A DNA stretch of 64,000 bases from Geosiphon pyriformis (lineage: Eukaryota; Glomeromycota; Glomeromycetes; Archaeosporales; Geosiphonaceae): NCBI GenBank assembly GCA_016748015.1, contig JAAOMT010000003.1, forward strand, positions 1,039,187 to 1,103,186. The letters are read 5' to 3'. The first letter of the stretch is position 1; every line of letters begins with the position of its first letter. A model generated the notes under the pieces. The model ran no database searches, was not told the origin of the DNA, and was given only the letters and a program-made list of their open reading frames with translations. The translations under genes were made by a program, and so were the position numbers. Shown here piece after piece: positions 13,092 through 25,000 of the stretch.

Positions 13092-14924
13092 ATGAGTGGT
13101 CCTAGTGTTAAGAGAAGATCAACCAGAGTTTTGACCACTGGTTTGGTTGGTGGTGATTCAGGTCATAAAATCAAGAAACCTTCTGGTGGTGCTAAGCTTT
13201 CAAGTGGTGATACAACTCTCGAAAATGGTGGGTCTGGTCATGTGGTCGGGTAGTTTAATGGCATGGATACTGATGGAGAAGCTTCCGAAAGTGAGGAAGT
13301 ATCTGATTCTAAGATGAATATGCCTTAAGCCAAGTATTTCAATAATGGTGCGACTGTTGGCTCCCTTTTCGGCTCTATTAATTATGACATAAATGATAAG
13401 GAGAAAGTTTCTCTTCCTCCCCATTTGTCTTTCTTTCTAAAAAAGGTGTGGGTGGATCCCAAAATTGTTAAGTCTCAAGTGGAAGTTGCTGTGAAGAAAT
13501 CATTTGCTTTGGACATCAATCTATCTACTGTGGGGGGAAATCAGTGATAGCCAAGACTCAAGTTATTAGGAAATTATTTTCAACAATCAATGGTTTTGGG
13601 GGAGCCACTACCTCCTCAAAATTTGAAGTGATCATCTGATCAATGTTTACCTCATCAGAAAGCATGGAGAAAGCCATGTCATTGGCCAGAGAAAATAACA
13701 TCATAGTAAACAGTGATCTTAAGAAACAAGGAATTCACTCAGATTGGGCTGTAGTAATCAAGGAAATTCCCATGAACACGCCAAAGGAAATAATCGTCGC
13801 CACAGTATCTGAGTTTGGTCAAGTAGTGTCGATCCGAGTGCAACTCATTGGGCTGTAGCAAAAGGCTGTGGTAGAGTTCGAGTCAGGCAGATCAGTTGGC
13901 AGCTAAGTGGTCGTTCTTAATCAGGAAGGATTCGGTGCATGTAGTCAAGACTGTGGAGGATCATGAGACATGGGCATCTAGAGATTGGTATAAGGTGCTT
14001 TTTTTTACTTTACCAGTGAGAACAACGGCTTATAATCTTGGTGATCTCTTGGCAGGAGCTGGTGGGAAAACTTGTGTCATAAATCAGTCTTTGGACACTG
14101 GCAATAGAGTTTGTTGTACTGTGGTTTGTTTTGAGAATGATGAGGTATTGGAGTCTGCATTTCATACAGAGCCTATTTTTGGTGGAATGAAACTTTCTTG
14201 GGCTAGATTGGACCTTGTTTGGTGTGAATGATGTGGGAAACTTGGTCATTCTGTTCTAGAGTGTGATGCTGAGATCTCAGCTTCTCCTAAACTGTCCAAG
14301 TTATTTAGAAGAGTTGTTTCTGATGAGAACTGCCTCCAATTGGCCAAGCTGTATATGAAAAAGTGTGTGCCTATTTCTCGACTGGCTGCATTTGATGGCA
14401 AATCTTGGGCCCAGGTTGTCTCTTTGGTATCTTCATCTGATGGTTCTCACCCCAGTTCTGATTCTGGTTTTGGCTCTTCTTTTGGTGCCTCAGGTGTGGT
14501 TGGTCACTTGTCTTCTGTGGTTTCTATTAATTCATTTTTGGAAATTCATCTCACTTCTTTGGAGCATTCTTTGGAACTTCTCACAGATAAGGTGTCAGGT
14601 ATTGTAAACAAACTTGACAATTTAAACCTGGTGCCCATGGCTCTTATCTCTTCTTCTCAGCCCTCGGTTATCCCTGTTACGGCAAATGTGGAATTTGGTT
14701 TGGATATGGTCCTGGATGATCCTAAGCCTGTGGCTCTTCCTTTCTTTTTGGTTTCCTCTGGTGTCTCTAATTTGGGTTCGAATAGTTCAAAAATTTTGAC
14801 TTCAAAAATGGGCTGTTTGGAGTCAAAGTTGATGGCTCTCGAAGCTTTGGTTTGTTCAGTTTTGGAGAAGTTAGATCAGATGTGTGCTGGCTCGGGTTCT
14901 GCAGTCTCTTCTTTATTTCAATGA
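13092..14924 (+). pseudogene. LINE ORF1 (gag-like, zinc knuckle), broken
   Basis: Starts with MSGPSVKRRSTRVL, the same start as the minus copy. Stops interrupt at about 13250 (TAG), 13326 (TAA), 13857 (TAG) and 14229 (TGA), and frameshifts occur near 13545 and 13870. The RRM-like block with VVIKEIPMN lies near 13750-13860. The zinc knuckle near 14224-14266 reads C-E-stop-C-G-K-L-G-H-S-V-L-E-C, so a stop lies inside the metal site. After it comes a long Ser/Leu-rich segment with a coiled stretch (LTSLEHSLELLTDKVSGI). The last codons end in TGA at 14922-14924, which overlaps the ORF2 start as ATGA. The ORF1 product would coat element RNA. Confidence 0.85.
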
Positions 14925-17900
14925 GCAGTTTGGTTTGGAGAATTACAACATGTAATATAAGAGGTGTGAACATTCCTGCCAAACAGGACAATGTAGTTAG
15001 ATGGCATGTAGATTCTGGTAATGACATTTCTATTATTACAGAGACAAAGTTGAAATCTGGAATTAAGCCGTGGATCATAAATAGGTTCTTTGGTGTTCAC
15101 ATTTTTACATCAGGTCTTAATATGGGTTCTTCTGGTGCTGGTGTGGCTGTTATTATAAACTCTTCAGTGACTCAGCATATTTCAAAGATTGATGAGATTC
15201 CTGATCAGTTGATTTCGATTTGGCTCTTGTTTAAGGGCAAACTTTCAGTTACAATCTTGGGTATCTATGCAGGTGTATCTGCTAGTGTGTGTTTTGGTCA
15301 GGCTTTTGCTGTCAACTCCATAATTGCTAGCACTATCAACTCAAGCTCTTTTGTCATCTTGGGTGAGGACTTCAATGAATCAGATACCAAGAAAAGTGCT
15401 AATCTCAGAAAATGTGCAAATCTGGGTCTTGTTAACTCTTTCAAAGGACACTTTTTGGCTAGTTCACCTACATGGAGCAACTTCAGAGATGTGAAAAAAG
15501 TTATTGATTATATCTTTGTCAATGAAAACTTAGTTTTTGCTCTGATGAAGTGGGATATTGGCACAGTTTCAGAGTTTTTTGACACAAATCATAAAATGAT
15601 TTCAGTTTCAATTGGGCTGGGGGGTCTTTTTGATGCTTAGCTAAACAGTATTCGCAAACAGGCCAACAGAAACAGATGGAAATTTGACTTTAAGGATGCT
15701 GACCCTTCCAAATGGTTATGGTTTAAGGATAATATGTCTGCTGTTTTGTCCTTGGTCATAGATAGTTTTTTGAGTGCTAAGGTTCTTGATAACTTGGATG
15801 AGATGTGGGATGTGTTGTGTGAAGTTATGGTGAGAGCTGCTGATACTATGTTTTCTAGGTGCTGGTTTAGCAAATTTGACTGTTCAAAGAACAGACATTC
15901 ATCGAGGTTCCTTGGACTTGAATTGTTGGTGGCTAAGGTCATCAAGAGTTTGAATACAGGTAATAAGCATAAATGTGATCACTTAATCAAGAGATGGTTT
16001 CTGGTCGATTGTAAAGAGGCTTTCAAGTTTGATTTCTTGGTTCAAAATGGAGCTGATTCAGTGGAGGTGTTCAAGCATCTGTCTCAGGTTAGAAAGTGTT
16101 ATAGAAAGTCTAAGTATCATGAATCTAGAGTGGCTAGGAATACAGCAATCCGGAGTGCTATCAATAAACACATAGAGAATTTCAGTTCTAATAAGGGTGG
16201 CATGATTAGGAGTGTTTTGGAATGGTCTTTTTGTAAAGTTGTGTTGGACCACTTGGTTATAGGCGATAAACTGGTTTTGGATCCAATTGAGGTGAAAAGC
16301 AGGGTTGACAATATTATGGTTAACTGAACAAGAGAGCATATATTATCTTCAGTGATGCCCTCCAGGTGGGCCCACCAATATGCACCTTTGGATTATGTGA
16401 AAGATGATGCCTTCTTTGATGTCATGAATGACATCCATTTCAATGAATTGGTGAATGTGATTTTGGATCTACCTGATAGCAAAGCAGCTGGCCTGTCTGG
16501 TATCTCTAATGAGCTATGGAAACATTGTAGTGATGATATGCTTGGGTGTTTGTTAGGTCTCTTGAATTCTTGCCTAAATACCAATGAGATTCCAGTCCTT
16601 TGGAAAAGTGCTTGGGTTTCTATGATTCCCAAATCATATAAATAGGATGGCATTCTTATGAATACAAGGCCCATTGTATTAATTGAGACAGCCAGAAAAA
16701 TACTCTCTAAATTATTGTCTGACTGTATCTCTTCGGCCTGTTTCAGATTTGATGTTCTCCAGAGTGACAATTTCTCAGTCTTGAAGGGTATGTCTACTCA
16801 ATCTCTGGTTTTTGCTATTGGTTCAATCATAGAAGATGCTCTGGAAAAAAATAGAGAGGTTTGGTTGGTGTTGCAGGATATGCATAAGACCTATAATTCC
16901 GTTGGTTGGCAGCAATTGGAGGCCAGTTTGAAGTAGATCAAAATGTGTGACAAATTTGTGTCGTTTTTCAGGAACTTACATGTAGGCAGGGTTAATAGGG
17001 TGATGACTGATTTTAGTCTTTCGGATGGATACAGTGTGTTGGATGGTTTAGATCAAGGGGAGGTTTTCTCTCCTCTCTTGTGAAGGATTTTTTATGACCC
17101 TTTGTTGTGCAAGATTAAAGATCATGAACATTTGTATGGTTACAGAATCAATACCAACTTTGTAGTAAAATTTGGCAAAATTAAGTCTGGTGGTGGTCGG
17201 TCTTCATTCTTGGCGGCAGGTGCATTTGTGGATGATACTATCTGGATTGGTAATGGTCAAGCATCGACACAATGTATCTTGGATATTGTGGGCAAATTTT
17301 TTGAGGTCAATGATATTGCAATTAACAGTGAAAAGACTGTGGCGATTCTTATCAACAAAAAAGTTTTGGCTGCATCTCTGCATATTAATGGATTATCTAT
17401 CTCTATCACTAAACAGGGTGAGGCTCATAGATATCTGGGCATTTTTTTGTCAACAAACGGGTTGTTTAAACCCAGTTTAGCCAAAGCTCAGTCAGATGTC
17501 AGGTTCTTTTCCAATATGGTTCTCAGGAAGGCTTTAACAGACAAACAATTTGTGTACTTGGTGTCTTCGGTTTTGCAACCCATTGTCAGTTATCGCACAC
17601 AATTCAGCTTTGTTTTTAAGAGTGTCTGCTTAAAATGGGATGTTATGCTAAAGAAGGGTCTCAAATCTAAAGCAAATTTGCTTTGAGATTTTCCCAGTGA
17701 GGCTTTGCATCATCCCTTCTTTTATAGCATAAAGACTTTTGAACAGATCCAGGCTGAAGGAAAGGTGGCTTCATTGGTTTGGTTCTCAAATACGCTTGGT
17801 ATTCTGGGACATTTGTTTGAACACCATTTTTTAGATCTACAGATATTAGGGTGGGCTTCATTAAACCCCTTGCAACATTCTGTGAAGTTAAGGGTTAGTT

Positions 17901-19606
17901 CCTCTAACAATTTTTTCACTGGTGTAGTTAGAATTTTTTTGGACAATGATATATGCCTGGCCAACAATTTGCCTTGTGCTTTTTGTGGTGCTGGTCGCTT
18001 CTCTGTATTAACAATCTTGGGTAGCTCTTTTTATTTTGGTGTGGTCCCTTCTTTAAAGTGTTTTGGTGTTGCCTTTGATAACAGGTTATTAGGCAAGGAT
18101 GGATCAATTCTGAGTTGGAGGACTTTTTGCTACTAGAAGAGACTAAATTCCAGGAGTCCTGTACCCTTGTGGTACTCCAAAGTTTCTGCGTACATGAATG
18201 GTCATCATTTCATTCCTAGTGGTCTATCCACAGTCTCTGGTGGTTCAAGCTTTTCTAATTCGGAAAGATATTTGGTTGTTTGAGAACATTTGCATGAATC
18301 TTGGTTTGATGCTTTCGCAGTGTATACTAATGGTTCTCTGTCTCATTTGGGTACTGCAAAGGTTGCAGGTGGGGCTGCAGCTTATTTTCCTGATGCTAGT
18401 ATGGGTATTGGTGTTGAGGTCAGTGGGTTGTTTTTTTCTACTATGGCTGAGCTTTACGCTGTTGCTCTGGCACTGGAATGTGTTCCTTTTTTGTGTTCAG
18501 TTGTTATTAACACTGATAGTCAGGCTGCTATTGATGCATGTGTTTCAGAATTGAGTTTGATTGCTTCAGATTTCAGGAACAAGTGTTGGGTGGAGAGGCA
18601 TTATATTTGCAAGTTGATTGAGAATAAGGACCTTTCTGTTAAGTGGGTGAAGGTAAAGAGCCATTCAGGTGATGTTCACAATGACAAGACCAATGCTTTG
18701 GCTGAACATGCTGCTCATTCCGATTTGTTTCTTCCTATGAGTGTTCGGAAAAGGTATGTCATGGCTTGTGGTCAGGTTGTTTTAGGCAATGCTCGACATT
18801 TTGTTTGGGATATTTATAGGTCTATTTGTCGTGCTCAATAGGAGGCTGGTCCTGGCTCTGTAGTGATTGATAAGGAGTTGATTGTGAGAGTTGATTGGAA
18901 GTGCACTGCATCAGTTTGGCATCCGAACTCTCACATGCTGTCGGGCTTTATAAGCCAAGCTTTAACTGTTCTCCATACCTACTTAATGAAAGTGGTCCAT
19001 AAGAAGTTGCCAGTTGCTGTTCGTAAAAGATTGTATGATAAATGTTATCCTGGGGTTCTCTGTTTAATGTGTGGTGATGTTGAATTGTCAGATCATATAT
19101 TTACTTGTCAAAGTGAGGCAGCTGTGCATACTGATATTTTGTTGGGCAGGATTGCTTTGTGAAAGTCATTGCTAGTGAGCTGCTCTCTGGCGTTCTTTCC
19201 TATGTTGCGTACTCTGCTTGCTGGTTATCATGATTCAGGAGCATATATGCAACTGTGTAAAGGCTTCGTACTGAGAGATTGGGTCAATGAAGCTATAGTG
19301 CATTTCAAGGATCGTAATCGGGCTTTTTTGGTGGTGGCTGATTTTGTTTAACATCTGGTAAAAAAACACCGGTGTGGTTTGTGGTTGACCAGGGCTAAGT
19401 TTAAAGTAGACATGGAACGTTGTGAGTTGGTTTGTGCTTCAGAAATTCCCGTTGGTTTTTCAGCTGATTCTATTAAACATTTGTCTGGTGGAGTTGTTCA
19501 TTTTTTTGGGATTGATGAGGCGTTTGCTATCAGTTTTGGTTTGCATAAGGCTAGCTTTTTTTTTTCTGGTATTTGTGATAATGTCAAAGTTTACGTAGGT
19601 GTGTAG
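14921..19606 (+). pseudogene. LINE ORF2: EEP endonuclease, reverse transcriptase, RNase H, zinc finger; broken
   Basis: Domains in order: EEP endonuclease 14921-15640 (ETKL; EDFNESD near 15367, where the usual Gly is Glu; TNHKM near 15587, where the usual Asp is Asn). Reverse transcriptase about 16350-17690, with motif A as QDMHKTYNSV, motif B GEVFSPLL followed by a stop, and motif C FVDDTIW near 17228. RNase H 18290-18841, with VYTNGSL in place of the usual TDGS, then AELYAV and TDSQAA. C-terminal CLMCGDVELSDHIFTC zinc finger near 19062. Stops or shifts occur near 15640, 16325, 16644, 16935, 17083, 17685, 18136, 18840, 19161 and 19350. The intact protein would nick the target and copy the RNA; this one cannot. 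Confidence 0.9.
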
Positions 19607-19739
19607 TGTTGCCTAGATTGGCCTGAATGGCTAGTCACATGTAGCAAATACATGAGCCACATTTAGTTAGATTTACTTAGCTTGTATCTGTATACTAGAT
19701 AGTAGTTGGGCTGCACTTATTAAACAAAAAAAAAATAAA

Positions 19740-20391
19740 ATATTGTTGTTAATTTTAAGGAATTTTTTTTTGTTATTGCTGTTTTTAATAACTGGTTTAT
19801 ATTAATTAAAAAAAATAATATTAGAATTTTTTTTACTTAATCAAAAAAAATTATTTTAAAAGACAATTTCAAGACCAAATTAGTTAAACTTTTTTTAATT
19901 ATAATACTTTTAAGATTAATAATATGATTTTTCAAGTTGATAATTATATTTGCTTTATTTTTGATTTTTTGATTTTTATTATCATTAATATTTTGCTGTT
20001 ATGATTTTTGATTTTTGTAAATTTATAAATTTAATTATTATAAAACCTAATATTTTATGCAAATATTATATTTGATAAAAAACTCTTAAATATTGTTGTT
20101 GCTATAAATATTAAAGCTTAGATTATTTGTTTATATATTATCATTTTTTTTTATTGGTAAAAAATTTTATATTAAAATTTTTGTTTTTTTAATTTTTTTT
20201 TTGCTATTTTTGTAACTATACTTGTTTTTAATTTTGTAACAAAGTTTAAATTTTTTGGAATCTCAAATTTTAAAATTGTTTTTCTTAATTAAGTTTATTG
20301 TTGTGCTAATTAGTGTTTTGATTACTTTGGTTATTTTTTATAGTATATCCTAAGATTAAAAATAAGTATAATATTGGTTTTAATTTAATAG

Positions 20392-20400
<9 letters not shown>
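19740..20400 (+). repeat. AT-rich dispersed repeat, copy A, right half
   Basis: Begins with the second TSD copy ATATTGTTGT at 19740-19749 and continues the repeat split by the LINE. The stretch TAATTTTAAGGAATTTTTTT has direct counterparts at about 21483 in copy B and on the minus strand near 27960 in copy C. It fades after an AAT microsatellite at 20394-20424. Confidence 0.65.
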
Positions 20401-20428
<28 letters not shown>

Positions 20429-20770
20429 CAAATAAAATAATATGTTAAATAAAAAAACTTATATCAATTTAATAAAGCTTTAAAAACTTCAATTTTCTAA
20501 TATTAAGCAGAATACAAATAAAACTATTAAATAATTAAGTAATATTATTATAAATAATAGAACTTTAATTTTTATTATACATAAAATATTTTTTTAGATT
20601 AGATTTTTATTCATAAATTCAATATAGTTTAGTCTAAACTAAATTTGTATTTAGTTATATATAAAAAATATATAATTCATATTTAATTTAAAATTTGCTA
20701 ATAGTTATATTATATTAAATTGTATTTGAATTTGCATATTAAATAAATAAATAAAAAATTTATAAATAAA
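20401..20770. other. AT-rich spacer between repeat copies A and B
   Basis: Contains an (AAT)n run at its left end and otherwise long A/T tracts. Nothing gene-like is seen. Confidence 0.5.
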
Positions 20771-21115
20771 AAAACTTTTTTTATTTTTTATTTTATAATC
20801 ACAATTAAAACAAAGAGTAAAAAAGTTTTAAATATTATTTTTCTTATTATAGTTAATGAAGTTTCAATAAAAAAAAGTTTTTTTGTTATTAAACCAATTA
20901 AGTAAATCATTTTAACAATATTTTTTTTAAATATTAATAATAAAAAACTGTTTTTGACAATTTTTAAAGTATTTTTTTATTTTTAATTGGTAGTTTTTTC
21001 TTAATTAAAGTTTTTTTCAAGAAATACATTAAGTTTAGTCTTAATATTGTTTTTGTTTTTTCTAAAAATTTTAAAATTTTTAACAATAAATTAATTAATA
21101 AGCTAATTTTTTTTG

Positions 21116-21152
<37 letters not shown>

Positions 21153-22050
21153 TATTATATTACAAATAATCAAAAAAGCCAAAGAATTCAAAAACAGTAG
21201 TAATTAATTATATTTACTATTATTATACCAAATTTTTTTGTAATTTTAAATAAAATTTTGGATAAAATTTTTGTAGTAGTATTTAGTTTATTTTTAATAT
21301 AAACAATAATAATAATACTATATTTTTTATAATAATTTCTAGTTTTTTTTTCTTATTTTATTGTGTTTTATAATATTTTTTTTGGCATATTTTTTAATAA
21401 TATTAAAAATACTTTTGTTGTTTTTTGTATTATTATTTTAATTAAGTTAAAGTCTATTAATTTATAACAATATATTGTTATTTATTTTAAGAATTTTTTT
21501 TTGTAATTCCTGTTGTTTTTAATAATTGGTCTGTATTAATTAAAAAAAATAATCTTAAATTTTTTTTTTGCTTAATTAAAATGAAGTTATTATTTTAAAA
21601 AACATTTTTAAAACCAAATTAATTAATTTTTTTTTGGTTATACTGCTTTTAAAATTAGTAATTTAATTTTTTAAGTTAATAGTTATATTTGCTTTATTTT
21701 TTATTCTTTTAAAGTTTTTATTTTTGATATAAATTAACTTTTTAATAAATAATTTAATATTATAAAAATATTTTTTGATATATTAATTATTAATATTTTT
21801 GATTTTACTATAATTGGTCTTTTATAAGTTTTTTAATTTTAATAATATAATAATATTAATTTTATACTAAAAATCTTTTGTTAATATTATAATGTAAGCT
21901 TTTTTTTTAAATTCTGATTAATGTTATGTGTTTTATGTATTTTTTTTAAAAACTAATTTAAAATTTATTTGCTGTTGTTAAAATTTTTTTAAGACTATTT
22001 TTGTAATTGTTTAAAGTATTTTTTTAATTTAAAAACATAAAATATTAATA
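20771..22050 (+). repeat. AT-rich dispersed repeat, copy B (uninterrupted)
   Basis: Direct repeat of copy A about 8.9 kb downstream. The frame KTKSKKVLN at 20811 parallels TKAKSKIVLN of copy A, and the TTATTATT run near 21117 parallels 12175. At 21462-21490 the sequence passes without interruption through the site occupied by the LINE in copy A (ACAATATATTGTTATT...). It therefore serves as an empty-site reference. No intact frame remains. The right boundary is approximate. Confidence 0.65.
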
Positions 22051-25000
22051 GTTTTTAATGCTTTTTTTAATTTTAATAATAAAACTTTTATTAATTAGTA
22101 ATAATATAAATAATTTAATTAAAAATTATTTTTTCAAAGAATTTAATTAATAAATAACAGTTTTATTTAATAAATAATACAAATAAGTTTTTTAATACTT
22201 TTATTGTATTAATTCAATTTTTAATATTATTTCTTATTTTTTTAATTAAGATTTCTTTAAATATTTATTTTTTTTAAAACTGAAAACTAAAAAATAATTA
22301 ATATAAATAATTAAAAATAAAAGTTATAATATTAAAAAATAAAATTTTCTTAATATTAAAACTATTGTATATATATATATTTGTAATTTTATAAAAATAC
22401 ATATTAAAATACTTTATTTTTGATATTTTAATATAATATTTATTATTATTAAATTATAGTGTTTATTATTATTATAAAAATGTATTTATTGTTAATATTA
22501 TTTGATAATTGTTGCTATATTAATTATTGTTTTTTTAAAATTATTATTGTATTATTTTATAATTAGATAATTTATATTATTTTATGTTTTTTATTAAATT
22601 TTTAAATCATAACAGTAATAAAAACTTTAATTTAAAAAAATTAAAATAGTATAAAAAAACAAATAATTATATTTTTGTTTTTGTAAATTTAGTTAACACT
22701 TTAATTAATTATAATATATTAAATATAAGTAATTTTCTTAATATTAATTACTAAGTTGATTTTGTTTTAGTAAACTTAAATAATTTACTAAATATAAAAT
22801 TGGCTTTTTTATAAAAACAAATACAACTTTAAAAATACAGATTATATTAAATAAAATTGTTTTAAAAATATTTGTTTATTAATAATAATTAAATATTAAA
22901 AAGTTTTTTTTTGATTTTAAAAGAATTAAAAAAGTTAAATATAATATAAGTATTTATTTATAATATTATATATATTAGTTAAAAAAAATTTTTAAAGATA
23001 TAATTTAAGAATTTAATAATAATATATTAAATAAATTATTTTAATTTTACAATTTCAAATTTTTAATGTTCAAAAGCATTAAAATAACAGATAATATATT
23101 TATAAATATGTTTTTATTTTTTATAAAGCTATAACTTTGAAAATTTAAAGTTTAATTAATACAAATTCTAGTTTTAAAAACATTATATCTGTTTTATTTA
23201 GTACAAACTATTTTTATAAATTTTAAATAATTTAGAATATTAAAATCAAATTTATTATTTTTAAGCATATAAAAAATTTTGTTTATAATAAAACATATTA
23301 TTAAAAATATTTTAAATGTTTTTTTTATAAATTTATATTAAATTATTTAATTATAAATAATAAATTAATTTTAAATTTAATATTATAAAAAAAATCAATT
23401 ATAATATATTGTTTAACATAAACAAAAAGTTTTTAAATAAAAAAATTGTTAATTTGTTTAATATTATTAATAAATTTTAAAAATATTATACTAAGTTTGT
23501 TTTAAATTTATTGTTAAAACTTTTAAATTTGTATTTAATATGTAAATTAATTTTTAAATTTTAATAAAATTTAAAGTTTTAATAATTTTAAAATTATATA
23601 AGTAAGAAAATTTTTTTACAAATATAAGATTTATTATTCTAATTAAATAGTTAAAAAATAATTTTTAAGATTTTTTTTAATAATATTTTTTTATTGTTAT
23701 GAATAAATTTTTTAAATAAATAATAGTTTTATAACTTGATATTTAAATTAATTATTGTTATAATTTAAAGATTTTTTGAAGATTTTGGGTTGAAGTTCTT
23801 TATATAATAGATAAAAATTTATTATAATAACTGGTAATATTTGATATTTGCTTTTTTTAACATGTTAATTAATTTATTCTGATGTTTGTACTTTTTTAAT
23901 AAATAATTTTAGTTCTTATAACTATATTTATGCTTTTTTTTGATATTTTTTACCAAGTAATCTTTAATATTATAATCTTAATGTTTTTCTTATAATCAAT
24001 TAATAAACTCAAAAAAAACAATAATAAAAATAAAAATAAAAATAAAAATATATTAATAATTATAATTAAAAGCTATTGTTTCTATGTTGTTAAGTTATAA
24101 TTAATACTAATAATATTAATATAAAAAGAATTAAAATTTTAATAAAATAAGTTTGGATTTATAAATTAATTAGATTAAATATGATTAATTAATAGTTTTA
24201 TTAAATAAATAATAGTTTGATATAAAACAGTAATAGAAAATTAAACTGATCTTAAAGTAAGCTTGTTTGTTTTTTAAGATATTTGTTTTTTTAGTTTTTA
24301 ATATTTCTGCTATATATATAAATTTTTGTAATACAAAATTCTTAAAATTTTTACAATTTTTTTGAATTATTATTAGAATTTTTGGTATTTTTAAAATTTT
24401 TAGTATTTTTGAAATTTTTGGAATTTTTAATATTATATATTTTAAAAATTTTTTATTTTGTTATTAATTATTTTATGAAATTATTATTTTCTGTTTTTAA
24501 TATAAGTAATATTATTTATAAAAAATTTAACATTTTTTGTAATAATAATTTTTAGTTTTAAAAAACATTTTATTTCATTTTTTTATTTTTGTTATTGATT
24601 TTTTAATCAAAAATATCTTAAAAAAAATTTAAAATTGTAATTGGTTTTATAAAATATATGTAAAACTTATAATTAATAAGTTAAATATACTTAAAACAGT
24701 ATTATTAAAATTAAAATATACAATAAATTTATTTATTTTTTAAAATATTCATAATAATAGAATTAATAAAGTTATAAGTTAATTTTGGTCTAATTAATAT
24801 AATAAATTAAATTAAGATAAATATTACTTTTTTTAAAGAATTTTTTTTATATAAAATTAAAAACAGAATTAAATTACATATTTTATTAATAAAACTAATA
24901 AACTATTTCAAAATTTGAATTTAATTACATATTTTATAATATATGTTTTTATTAATAATATAATTTAAATTAATAATTATTATATAATTATATAAAAATT

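Larger units (their letters stand above)
12950..19739 (+). mobile_element. LINE retrotransposon, near full length, decayed (plus copy)
   Basis: About 6.79 kb, flanked by a 10-bp duplication and ending in an A-rich tail, which are signs of target-primed reverse transcription. Order: 5' leader from 12951 (ACTTCTTTCTCTCCTTCATC), ORF1 at 13092-14924, ORF2 at 14921-19606, 3' untranslated region 19607-19720 with GGCCTGAATGGCTAGTCAC, then poly-A. The minus copy at 29594-36397 has the same leader, ORFs and tail and nearly the same length. The element sits inside AT-rich repeat A; copies B and C retain the uninterrupted site. Both ORFs contain premature stops and frameshifts, so this copy is dead. Confidence 0.93.

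Noticed and set aside
13643-13858. Short frame with VVIKEIPMN considered as a separate gene
   Set aside because: It is the middle part of LINE ORF1 in a shifted frame; the same block is found in order in the other copies.
20390-20430. AAT run as a possible functional repeat
   Set aside because: Simple microsatellite in an AT-rich block with no context.
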